A program made the position numbers and the translations under genes. Shown one piece after another: positions 26,159 through 34,449 of a DNA stretch of 64,000 bases (position 1 is its first letter; each line of letters begins with the position of its first letter). The DNA lies in contig JAUIFE010000006.1 of NCBI GenBank assembly GCA_030429565.1, positions 62,001 through 126,000 on the forward strand, written 5' to 3'. The notes under the pieces are model-generated. The model had not been told where the DNA came from and searched no databases. It worked only from the letters and a program-made list of their open reading frames with translations. The stretch comes from Holophagae bacterium. Its GTDB lineage: Bacteria > Acidobacteriota > Holophagae > Acanthopleuribacterales > Acanthopleuribacteraceae.

Positions 26159-27687
26159 TGACGGCGGTACCCTTGCCGCCGCAGCCAACGCCTGAGGCCG
26201 ATCTCGACGGGGTTTGGGTGTTATGCGCCGAGGATCACGAACAGGCGGCGCCCTTTGCCGAGCAATTGCGCACGGCGGGTGCGCTGGTCCGCGTCACCTG
26301 CCACGGTGAAGCGCATGATTGGGACAACGCCGACACAGCCGCAGCCTGGTTTGGTGCGAATGACGTGGCAGCGGGTCGGCTGCGCGGTTTGTGTTTGCTT
26401 CACGACCGCCGTATGGACGCAGAACCGGCGCGTTGGCCGTTGATTTGGCAAGGTTTGCGCCGCGATTTTCATTTGGTTCAGGGTTTCCTGAAATATGCCG
26501 ACCCGCGCGACGGCGTGACGGTGGTGGGTCTGGCCGGTGACGGTTCCGTCTTTCAAACATTGCCCGCCGTCGCACCCGCGCCCTTAAGTGGCCGATTCGG
26601 TTTGTTGCGCGCCTTGGCGTTGGAGTTGCCGGCTGTGCGGGTACGCTTACTCGACGTGGCGCCGACGGCGCCGGCGGCGGCAACGGCTGCTTGGCTGGTT
26701 GACGCGATTGGCAACGAAGGCCCCACTGAGATTGGTTATCGCGACGGCGTGGCCTACACGACGGCACCGAAACCCATGCCGCCTGGTCCGACCAAGGCTT
26801 ATTGTCCGCAGCCGCGTATTCTGATCAGCGGTGGTGCGCGTGGCATTACGGCTTATTGCGCGACAGAACTGGCGGCCTTGCCGGGCGCGCGTTTGGTCAT
26901 TTTGGGTCGCACGGATTTGACTGATTTCGACGCCGACGATGCGTTTCGTCACATTGAAGATCCGCTCGAACTCAAACGCCAATTGTTGGCCCGAGCACAG
27001 GCGGCGGGTGATACGGCGACGCCGGCCGCGATTGACGCTCGGTGGCGGCGCTGTTTGAAGCAACGCGAAATTCATGGGCACTTGGCGGCGATGCGCCGCG
27101 CCGGCGCGGCGGTGGTTTACCATGCCTGCGACATCAACGATGGCGCCGCGCTTAACGCTGTGCTTGATCGTGAAACGGCCAATGGTGCTTTTGATTACGT
27201 GCTTCATGGTGCGGGCATCGTGGAAGACAAGCTGTTAAAAGACAAAACCACTGCTTCATTTGAGCGGGTCTGTCGCACCAAAATTCTCGGAGCGCTGAAT
27301 CTGCTCAATCACAAAGCTACCGCTTCGGCGACCTGCGTGGCCTTGTTTGGCTCGGTTTCCGGCCGGTTTGGTAACCGTGCCCAAGCCGACTATGCGGCGG
27401 CCAACGACATTTTGAACCAATTGGCTCATCGCGCCAACGGTTCGCGCGCGGGCCGCGTTTGCTGTCTGCAGTGGGGCCCGTGGCAATCGATTTCACCGGT
27501 CTCCGGCATGGTTGCCCCCGGTTTGGCCGACATTTTTCGCGGCATGGGCGTGAATTTGATCGATGTCGCCGATGGGGCGGCCGCTTTGATGACTGAACTG
27601 GCACAAACTGATGACAAAGCCGAGGTCGTGCTCGGTGATTGGTTGTCGGCGGCGACGGAAACGAATGCACGCGAGGTGGTCGGGTGA
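26158..27687 (+). CDS. Ketoreductase subunit of the lipid synthase
   Basis: 509 residues; the ATG at 26158 overlaps the previous stop by one base (TGATG). The N-terminal 210 residues form the structural half typical of synthase ketoreductases. The catalytic half starts with the NADPH loop SGGARGIT near residues 222-229, in the form seen in polyunsaturated fatty acid synthases. The catalytic Ser399 is in FGSVSGRFGN and Tyr412 in ADYAAAND. It reduces the 3-keto intermediate carried on the acyl carrier protein. In PfaA and HglE-type proteins this domain is fused after the carrier domain; here it is split off as its own protein, translated in coupling with its neighbours. Confidence 0.93.
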   Translation: MTAVPLPPQPTPEADLDGVWVLCAEDHEQAAPFAEQLRTAGALVRVTCHGEAHDWDNADTAAAWFGANDVAAGRLRGLCLLHDRRMDAEPARWPLIWQGLRRDFHLVQGFLKYADPRDGVTVVGLAGDGSVFQTLPAVAPAPLSGRFGLLRALALELPAVRVRLLDVAPTAPAAATAAWLVDAIGNEGPTEIGYRDGVAYTTAPKPMPPGPTKAYCPQPRILISGGARGITAYCATELAALPGARLVILGRTDLTDFDADDAFRHIEDPLELKRQLLARAQAAGDTATPAAIDARWRRCLKQREIHGHLAAMRRAGAAVVYHACDINDGAALNAVLDRETANGAFDYVLHGAGIVEDKLLKDKTTASFERVCRTKILGALNLLNHKATASATCVALFGSVSGRFGNRAQADYAAANDILNQLAHRANGSRAGRVCCLQWGPWQSISPVSGMVAPGLADIFRGMGVNLIDVADGAAALMTELAQTDDKAEVVLGDWLSAATETNAREVVG

Positions 27688-30600
27688 CGGAACATAGCCA
27701 GGACGAAAAAAGAGTAAAACCCGAGCCAGACGAAATTGCCTTGGTCGGCGCGGGTTGCCTGTACGCGGGGGCGACCGACACTGCCGCTTTCTGGCAAACG
27801 GTGATGGATCAACGCAGCACGCTGGCGCCAATGTCGTCGGAACGTCTGCAATCACCTAACTTCTTGCGCACGGTGGATCGGCCGGAGGGTTGCTTGTCGA
27901 CGGCAAGGGGTGGTTTCCTACCGAGCCGCATTCCCTTTGATGCGGCCAAACACGGCATTATGCCGACGGCGCTGGTCGGAGCGGAACCAGACCAATTCTT
28001 AGTGTTGGAAGTGGTTGAGCAGGCGTTGGCTATGGGGCGTATCGACAAAAAGGGCGACCATCGACAAACGACGGCGGTGTACATCGGGAAAGGTGCGTAT
28101 CCGGGGGTGGGTGCCGCCAACCTGGCCCAACACACGACGGCTATGGCGCAAACCATGAGTTTGATCCAGGCGCTTTTTCCCAGGGTCGCGGCCGAAGACT
28201 TGGCCGAACTGCAACAAGCGATGACCCGTCAGTTGGACCCGCTTAATCCCGACAGTGTGGCGTCTTCGATTACGAACCTAGCGGCGGGCCGGCTCAGTAA
28301 CCGGCTTGGTTTTATGGGTCCTCACTACTTAATTGATGCGGCCTGTGCTTCGTCGCTCATTGCGGTGGAGCAAGGCGTGAATGAGTTACAAGCAGGCCGC
28401 GCCGACATGGTGATTGCGGGCGGCAGTCATGTGTGTTCCAACGTACCCTTTTTGACAATTTTCACGCAGCTCAATGCACTGTCGGCAAGCGAACGGTTGT
28501 TGCCGTTTGGGGACGAGGCGGACGGCACCTTGCCAGGTGAAGGCGTTGGGTTGGTTGTGCTCAAGCGACGCCGGGACGCCGAACGCGACGGCAACCGTAT
28601 TTTGGCGCTGGTCAAAGGTTGCGGCAGCGCCGGCGATGGTCGCGGACGCGGTGTGGCGACGCCGAACCCGAACGGCGAGGCGCTGGCGATGCGGCGCGCT
28701 TACCAACGTGCGGGCGTGGCGCCGTCGACGATTGGATTGTTGGAGGGTCACGGAACAGCCACGCCGGTTGGCGACACGGTCGAATTGGAAGCACTTCACG
28801 AGGTGTTTGGTCGCGCGCAAAGCGGTCCCCACATCGCCCTGGGTTCGGCCAAAGCCAATTTTGGCCATTGTTTTCCCGCGGCGGGTGCGGCCGGTTTAAT
28901 AAAGGCGGCGCTGGCCCTGTACCACCGCGTGTTGCCCGCGCAGCCGGCTGGAGCGGGCGCCCATCCCGCGCTTTTGGCCGATGATACGCCCTTTTACCTT
29001 AACGAACAGGCGCGGCCTTGGTTCGCACCGGCGGATGGGTTGCCACGTCGTGCGGCGGTTAACGCCTTTGGTTTCGGCGGCATTAACAGCCACGTCATTC
29101 TCGAAGAGTATCCCTGTGAAGATGAGGCGGTTTTGACCCGTTTTGACGGTGTGTGGCCGGCTGAACTGCTGGTTTTTCAGGCTGATTCGTTATCGACATT
29201 GGCGCAGCAAGTTGAAACAGCGCGACTGGCGTTGACGGCGGGAACGGATCTGCGCGCGGTGGCCTTTGACGGCTACCAGGAAAAGGCTTCGGCGACGTTT
29301 CGTCTGGCTTTGGTGGCCGAGGATGGGGGCACGGCGGCTGAACAATTACAACAGGTCGGTGCCTTGCTTGCGCGTGGGCAGACGCCAAAACATGGCCAAT
29401 ACGACGGTGTCTTTTTCGGCGGCGGCCGGCGCCCAGGCAAATTGAGTTGGTTGTTTCCCGGTGTTGGCGCGGCTTATCCGGGTATGTTGCGCGATATAGC
29501 CATTCACTTTCCCGAAACACGCCAAGCCTTTGACCTCTGTGTTGATTACTACCGCACCGATGACCGTCCTGATTTGGCCGCGCTGGTGTTTCCGAGACCG
29601 GCGCGCGACGAAGACGAGGCGGCGGCACAAAAGGCGGCCTTGTTTGATGTCGACCATGCGGCGGCGTTAGCGGCGGTTGCCAATGCGGCCTACTTAATTC
29701 TGTTACACCGATTTGGTTTAGAGCCGGACATGGTATTGGGTCATAGTTCGGGTGGGTTGACGGCGGCGTTGGCGGCGGGCATGTTGCGCGAAGACCTTAC
29801 GGAGCTAAGTTTGTTGGTGATGCGATTGATGCGCGACTACCAAGCGGGCCGGCGTAAAGGCGACATTCCGCGCATGGCGGTGCTGCTGAGTTACCTGGCA
29901 CCGCACAAGGCCCAGGACATGGCTGCTCGTTTCGGTGAGGGTTGTTTTGTGTCGATGGAGAATTCGCCCGAACACGTGGTGTTCACGGTGGTGGCCGAAA
30001 AGGCCGAGGCTTTCTGTTCTCAGTTACGCGAGCAAGGCATCTGGTTTCAGCGTTTGGGGTTTGAGGATCCGTTTCACACACCCTACTCGCGCGCGCCTTT
30101 TGCCGATTTGGATTACGATCAAATTGACATGCAGAAGCCGCGTCTGCCGGTGTACTCCTGTACGACGGGTGACTTGCTCGATGGTGACGCGCCACCGCTC
30201 TCGCGTCAGGTTGCCAACCAATTGTTCGACCCGGTGCGCTTCCATGCCGCGATTGAAAGCCAGGTTCGTGACGGCGCACGGGTCTTTTTGGAAGTCGGTC
30301 CCAGTGGTCATCTCAGTCCCTTTGTACGGGCCTGCTTGGGTGATCGTGACGGCGTGGTGTTGTCGATGGATCGCCCCAATCAACCGGACCTAATCCAGCT
30401 ACAAATGGTTTTGGCGCAGTTGTTTGTGTTGGGATTTGCGCCTGATTTGACGCGCTTGGCGCAAGGGCGCATGCTGCCGGCTAGCGCGCAGCCGCCGGCG
30501 CGAACTTTTGTCGACCTCAACATGAAAGCAGTGCGCCTGCCCGACGATTTCCTACGCGATTGGGTCAGGCGCCACGACGGCGCGGCATCTCAGCAAGCGC

Positions 30601-32243
30601 GTGCCCCTTTTGTGGATTCGATAACGCGTGGTTCCGACGGTGAGAGCCTGCGCGTTTTGCGCCGCCTCGACTTGCAGCGCGATCTGTTCCTGTTGGATCA
30701 CCAGTTCGGTGCCTTTGGTGGTCGGCCCGAGGCGCCGGTGCGTGGCTTACCGCTGGTCCCGTTCACGGTCAGCCTCGAAATGATGGCGGAAGCGGCGGCT
30801 TGCCTGTTCGAACCTGGCGCGGTGCTGCTGCGGGCGACGCAAGCACGTGCAATCAAGTGGGTTCAGGTTGAAGCGTCGGTGCAAATCGAGATGACGGCGC
30901 AGCGGCAAGCGCCCGACCGTGCGTTGGTGACCTTGGCGTATGCCGACCAACCGGGCCGGATTCTGGCGGAAGCCGTGCTGCACTTCGGAAGGGCCGGTGC
31001 CGGTTTTGCGCCGGCGACGGGGCCGGTTTGGCGGTTGGAAGCACAATCGATGCAGGAACCGCGCGAACAGGCGGCTGAGACCTATGCGTCGCGCAAGCTA
31101 TTCCACGGCCCTGCTTTTCGCAATTTGGTTCACTACCACGGCATGTCGCACGAGGGGATTGAGGGTTTGATCCGCGTGTTGCCACGCGACGGGCTGTTGG
31201 CCGAAACGCCGACACCGGCGTTTTGTATGGACCCGGTGCTACTGGACGGCTTAGGGCAGTTGTTGGGCGTGTGGAGCGATGCCAATTTGCCTGACGCTCG
31301 GCATATCTATCCTGTTCTTTTGGAAGATGTTGCTTTTCATGCGCCGCTATTGCCGGCCGGGACTTTGCTGCGTTTATGTGTGCAGGTGACGGCGGTTGAT
31401 GAACGCGCTTTAACGGCAGATATGTGGTTGTTCTACGAAGAGGGCGCTGAGGCGGGCCGCCTGGTTTTATCGGCCAAAGGATGGCGGGCGTGGCGTTTCG
31501 ATCCGCCGCCCTCGATTGCTTCCTTTTGGCGATTCCCGCAAAACCTGGTGGCCGAGGTGCTGGCACGGCAAGGTTCGCGGCCGCCTTTTGCGGCGAGCCT
31601 GGTAACCTACCGTCATCCTGGCGCCAAACTGATGACGCTCGGCGAAAACGTACATGCGTTTACGGTCCTTAACGATCGAGAACGCACCCTGTATTTGCAG
31701 GCTCAGCAGCACGAACCCATTTTGCAGCAGCGCCGCCGACTGGCGTTGCAGACGGTGGCCAAGGACGCGTTTCGCGCGGCCTGGACGAGCGAAAATCACG
31801 ATCTGTTACCGATGGAATTGGATGTTCGTTTCGTTGCCGGAGATCGAGCTTGGGTTGGTCCGACCGATCATGCGGCGCAACGATTTGCACGCGCTTGTGC
31901 CTGTGCGCAGGACGGCGACCAGGTGTGGGCTTTGACAGCGGCCGATGCTGTGCCGGGTTTGGCTTGTGCCCCACGAACGACGAGTGTGGATCCATGGTCG
32001 GCGGCGGTGGCGGCTGCCAACCAAGCGCTTTGTTGGGCCGAGTCGGCGGCGGTTAATTGGCGCCGTGGCGCGGTGGATCCCGGCGGGGCCTGGGTGGCGT
32101 TGAACGGTGAGGGTCCGCATGGGTTGTTGTCGCTGCGCGTGCAGTTGGTTCAGACCGAAACCCATTTGCTGGCGGTCGCCTTGTTACCGGATCCCGCCTA
32201 CCTGGTGCCGGAAAAGCAGGGCTCGGCGGTGGCCGGGGTGTGA
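27684..32243 (+). CDS. PfaC-like megasynthase: KS-AT-DH with PPTase-like tail
   Basis: 1519 residues from GTG 27684, which overlaps the previous stop (GTGA) and has GAGGTGG upstream. Residues about 12-475 form a second ketosynthase with Cys221 (DAACASS), EGHGTAT and NFGHCFPAAG, so it also appears active, not a chain-length factor. About 585-910 is an acyltransferase with Ser688 (GHSSGG). About 990-1290 is a double hot-dog dehydratase with His1006 (LDHQFG) and the later MDPVLLDGLGQ. From about 1320 the protein resembles the phosphopantetheinyl-transferase module that ends HglE-like synthases: NDRERTLYLQAQ, then RRRLALQTVAKDAFR. Its WxxKEA motif is altered, so activity is uncertain. Together with the two previous genes this gives a full condensing, reducing and dehydrating cycle. 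Confidence 0.9.
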   Translation: MTEHSQDEKRVKPEPDEIALVGAGCLYAGATDTAAFWQTVMDQRSTLAPMSSERLQSPNFLRTVDRPEGCLSTARGGFLPSRIPFDAAKHGIMPTALVGAEPDQFLVLEVVEQALAMGRIDKKGDHRQTTAVYIGKGAYPGVGAANLAQHTTAMAQTMSLIQALFPRVAAEDLAELQQAMTRQLDPLNPDSVASSITNLAAGRLSNRLGFMGPHYLIDAACASSLIAVEQGVNELQAGRADMVIAGGSHVCSNVPFLTIFTQLNALSASERLLPFGDEADGTLPGEGVGLVVLKRRRDAERDGNRILALVKGCGSAGDGRGRGVATPNPNGEALAMRRAYQRAGVAPSTIGLLEGHGTATPVGDTVELEALHEVFGRAQSGPHIALGSAKANFGHCFPAAGAAGLIKAALALYHRVLPAQPAGAGAHPALLADDTPFYLNEQARPWFAPADGLPRRAAVNAFGFGGINSHVILEEYPCEDEAVLTRFDGVWPAELLVFQADSLSTLAQQVETARLALTAGTDLRAVAFDGYQEKASATFRLALVAEDGGTAAEQLQQVGALLARGQTPKHGQYDGVFFGGGRRPGKLSWLFPGVGAAYPGMLRDIAIHFPETRQAFDLCVDYYRTDDRPDLAALVFPRPARDEDEAAAQKAALFDVDHAAALAAVANAAYLILLHRFGLEPDMVLGHSSGGLTAALAAGMLREDLTELSLLVMRLMRDYQAGRRKGDIPRMAVLLSYLAPHKAQDMAARFGEGCFVSMENSPEHVVFTVVAEKAEAFCSQLREQGIWFQRLGFEDPFHTPYSRAPFADLDYDQIDMQKPRLPVYSCTTGDLLDGDAPPLSRQVANQLFDPVRFHAAIESQVRDGARVFLEVGPSGHLSPFVRACLGDRDGVVLSMDRPNQPDLIQLQMVLAQLFVLGFAPDLTRLAQGRMLPASAQPPARTFVDLNMKAVRLPDDFLRDWVRRHDGAASQQARAPFVDSITRGSDGESLRVLRRLDLQRDLFLLDHQFGAFGGRPEAPVRGLPLVPFTVSLEMMAEAAACLFEPGAVLLRATQARAIKWVQVEASVQIEMTAQRQAPDRALVTLAYADQPGRILAEAVLHFGRAGAGFAPATGPVWRLEAQSMQEPREQAAETYASRKLFHGPAFRNLVHYHGMSHEGIEGLIRVLPRDGLLAETPTPAFCMDPVLLDGLGQLLGVWSDANLPDARHIYPVLLEDVAFHAPLLPAGTLLRLCVQVTAVDERALTADMWLFYEEGAEAGRLVLSAKGWRAWRFDPPPSIASFWRFPQNLVAEVLARQGSRPPFAASLVTYRHPGAKLMTLGENVHAFTVLNDRERTLYLQAQQHEPILQQRRRLALQTVAKDAFRAAWTSENHDLLPMELDVRFVAGDRAWVGPTDHAAQRFARACACAQDGDQVWALTAADAVPGLACAPRTTSVDPWSAAVAAANQALCWAESAAVNWRRGAVDPGGAWVALNGEGPHGLLSLRVQLVQTETHLLAVALLPDPAYLVPEKQGSAVAGV

Positions 32244-32250
32244 CCGCGGT

Positions 32251-33309
32251 TTAGTCGGCGAAGTCCGGCGTGTCGGAAAGCGCGACGGATTTGGCGCCGA
32301 CCTCGACTTCGCTGGGTATGAAATGAGCGATGCGCTCGGCGCCAAGGCCGTCGACCACTTTTTGGGCGCGGCGTCGTTGGGCGAGCAAAGCGCCGCCGTC
32401 GTCGCGCCAGCGCAGCAGGGCCTGCGCCATTTCGGCCTCTTTTTTGGTGGAAAACCAGCCCAAGGTCGGGGCGACGCCGAGTTGTTCCAGCATGTAGCAG
32501 CGGTTGAGCTTGTGGGTGTCGCCGGCGACGGTCATGATCGCCATGCCGCGTTGGGCCAGGTTGAGGTAGGTCACCGTGGGGTCGACCAGATAGAGGTTTT
32601 CGGGCGCGATGGGAAATTCCGAATCTCGTTTGATAACGAAGTACTGCAGTGGTAAGTGTGGATGGCCGACAGAAAAGGCGGCGCACTTGCGACGCACGTC
32701 GGGGTTGCGAAAACCAACCAAGGTAACGGGCAGGGCGGCCGGCAGGTGTAGGCGCACGCGCAGAAGTTTGTCGAGCAGACGCTCATCATGACCGACGGCC
32801 ACGATCAAGTGGCGGGGCGTGACCCCACTGGGCTCGGGGAACTCGCCGGGATCGCGCATGAAGAAACGCGGGCCCAACAAAAGGCGCGATTCGGCGCTGC
32901 ATTGAAACGAGGTGGTGGGCATGTCGACGTGCGGGTTGACGAGGAGTTTGCCGTACAAGTGACGGCGCGCATCGGCCTGCAGCACGACGGAAAAGGCAAA
33001 ACGGCGTTGCACACCAAAGTAATAAGCGGTGTCGGCGTCGGGTAAAGCAACGACGCAGATGTGGTGATTGTGGGTGCGGCGCAAAAAGCCGAGACGGGTC
33101 AGGTCCTGATCGGGATTGGCGGGCACGCGGTACACGGTGGCGGCTTCACCCAAAATCGCCTTGGCCTGATCGTATTGGGCGCGGTTAACGGCAAAGGCCA
33201 CACGGTAACCGCGGGCGGCGACGACGTGCGCGAGGGCGACACACTGACGCAAGGGCTCCCAGTTGGGTTGCTCGTCGGTTTCGGCTGGAATATGGCAGCG
33301 GAATAACAT
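32251..33309 (-). CDS. PseG-like nucleotide-sugar hydrolase or glycosyltransferase
   Basis: 352 residues from ATG 33307-33309; a start at 33384 is possible but has no ribosome-binding site. The opening FRCHIPAETD and LRQCVALAHVVAARGYRVAFAV follow the plan of PseG, whose family releases UDP in pseudaminic acid synthesis and has the GT-B fold. LLLGPRFFMRDPGEF, a glycine-poor Rossmann segment, and the acceptor region with NRCYMLEQLGVAP also fit. The usual glycine/histidine-rich first loop is altered, so the substrate may differ. Tail-to-tail with the lipid synthase (7 nt) and divergent from the RfbD-like gene. Function tentative. Confidence 0.6.
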   Translation of the reverse strand: MLFRCHIPAETDEQPNWEPLRQCVALAHVVAARGYRVAFAVNRAQYDQAKAILGEAATVYRVPANPDQDLTRLGFLRRTHNHHICVVALPDADTAYYFGVQRRFAFSVVLQADARRHLYGKLLVNPHVDMPTTSFQCSAESRLLLGPRFFMRDPGEFPEPSGVTPRHLIVAVGHDERLLDKLLRVRLHLPAALPVTLVGFRNPDVRRKCAAFSVGHPHLPLQYFVIKRDSEFPIAPENLYLVDPTVTYLNLAQRGMAIMTVAGDTHKLNRCYMLEQLGVAPTLGWFSTKKEAEMAQALLRWRDDGGALLAQRRRAQKVVDGLGAERIAHFIPSEVEVGAKSVALSDTPDFAD

Positions 33310-33563
33310 GGGGACCGCCCGGCGCGTGGCGCCTTGTTTGATGTGCAGGGCACGGGTTGGGGTATGTTCTCTCAACCATATCATAAAGCAGGGTTTTGCG
33401 TGCCGATCCGACGCGCGGGCTGCGCCTTGATGCGGGAAAAATCGTGACTCCGCCGGCCGACAATGCTAAAACGTTGGGCATCGTAAAAACCAACAAGTGA
33501 TGCGTTGCTGGATCCTGCGAGTCCTCAAGGATTCGTCCGCGCGCAGGCTCGGGAGAAGATGAC

Positions 33564-34436
33564 ATGGAGCAAGAACAGCAAGCGGTTTACCCGCACAAGG
33601 TCGCGGTGATTGGTGCCAACGGGGCGTTGGGTTCCGATTTAATGCGCGTTTTGAAGGCGCCGGTTCCGGGCTACCACAAAGATTTTGACATCGTTGATTT
33701 CGATGCAACGCGCGACTGGCTGGCGCAGAGCGGCGTCAAAGCGGTTGTGAATACGGCGGCCTTCCACCGCGTCCCCGACTGTGAAACGGAATACGCGGCG
33801 GCCTTTGAGGTCAACGTCATCGGCGTGCGCAATTTGGCACGGGCCTGTGCCGAGCTGGGCATGCACTTGTGTCACATCAGTACCGATTACGTTTTCGACG
33901 GCAGTAAAGGGCAGCCCTATTGCGAGGACGATCCTCCGGCCCCACTCAGCATTTACGCGATTTCCAAGCTGGCCGGCGAGCACGCCCTTGCGGCCTACGG
34001 CGACCATTGGTCGGTGGTGCGCAGTTGCGGTCTGTACGGCAAGGTGCCGACCCGTGCCAAAGGCGGGAACTTCATTAACGCCATGATTCGCCTGGGCACC
34101 GAGCGCGACAAAGTGACCGTTGTTAACGATGAAACAGTCTGTCCTACTTATACTTACGATCTTGCTGTGGCGATTGACCGCCTATTGGCGGCCGGCGGGC
34201 AGGGCTTGTTTCACATCAATCAGTCGGGACAGACGACGTGGTACGATTTCGCTAAGGTCATCTTTGAAACGAAAAAGTTGCCCGCTGCGATTGAGCCGAT
34301 TTCGGCATCGGCTTTTCAAAGCGCCGTGCAGCGTCCCAATTACTCGATTCTCGATAACAGCAAGTTCGAGGCGTTGACCAAACACCGTATGCCGGACTGG
34401 CAAGACGCACTGACACGCCATTTGGCCGAAATATAG
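33564..34436 (+). CDS. rfbD: RfbD-like dTDP-4-dehydrorhamnose reductase
   Basis: 290 residues, ATG 33564 after GGGAGAAG. Extended SDR: NAD(P) loop GANGALG near residue 14, NTAAF, ISTDYVFDG (catalytic Thr/Asp region), YAISKLAGE with Tyr and Lys, and the late RPNYSILDN that is diagnostic of the RfbD family. It reduces a dTDP-4-keto sugar, classically to dTDP-L-rhamnose. No rfbA, B or C is in the window, so a related keto-sugar is possible. It is followed 13 nt later by a SPINDLY-type transferase, which suggests a shared glycosylation role. Confidence 0.85.
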   Translation: MEQEQQAVYPHKVAVIGANGALGSDLMRVLKAPVPGYHKDFDIVDFDATRDWLAQSGVKAVVNTAAFHRVPDCETEYAAAFEVNVIGVRNLARACAELGMHLCHISTDYVFDGSKGQPYCEDDPPAPLSIYAISKLAGEHALAAYGDHWSVVRSCGLYGKVPTRAKGGNFINAMIRLGTERDKVTVVNDETVCPTYTYDLAVAIDRLLAAGGQGLFHINQSGQTTWYDFAKVIFETKKLPAAIEPISASAFQSAVQRPNYSILDNSKFEALTKHRMPDWQDALTRHLAEI

Positions 34437-34449
34437 GTCGGGGTTGGCG

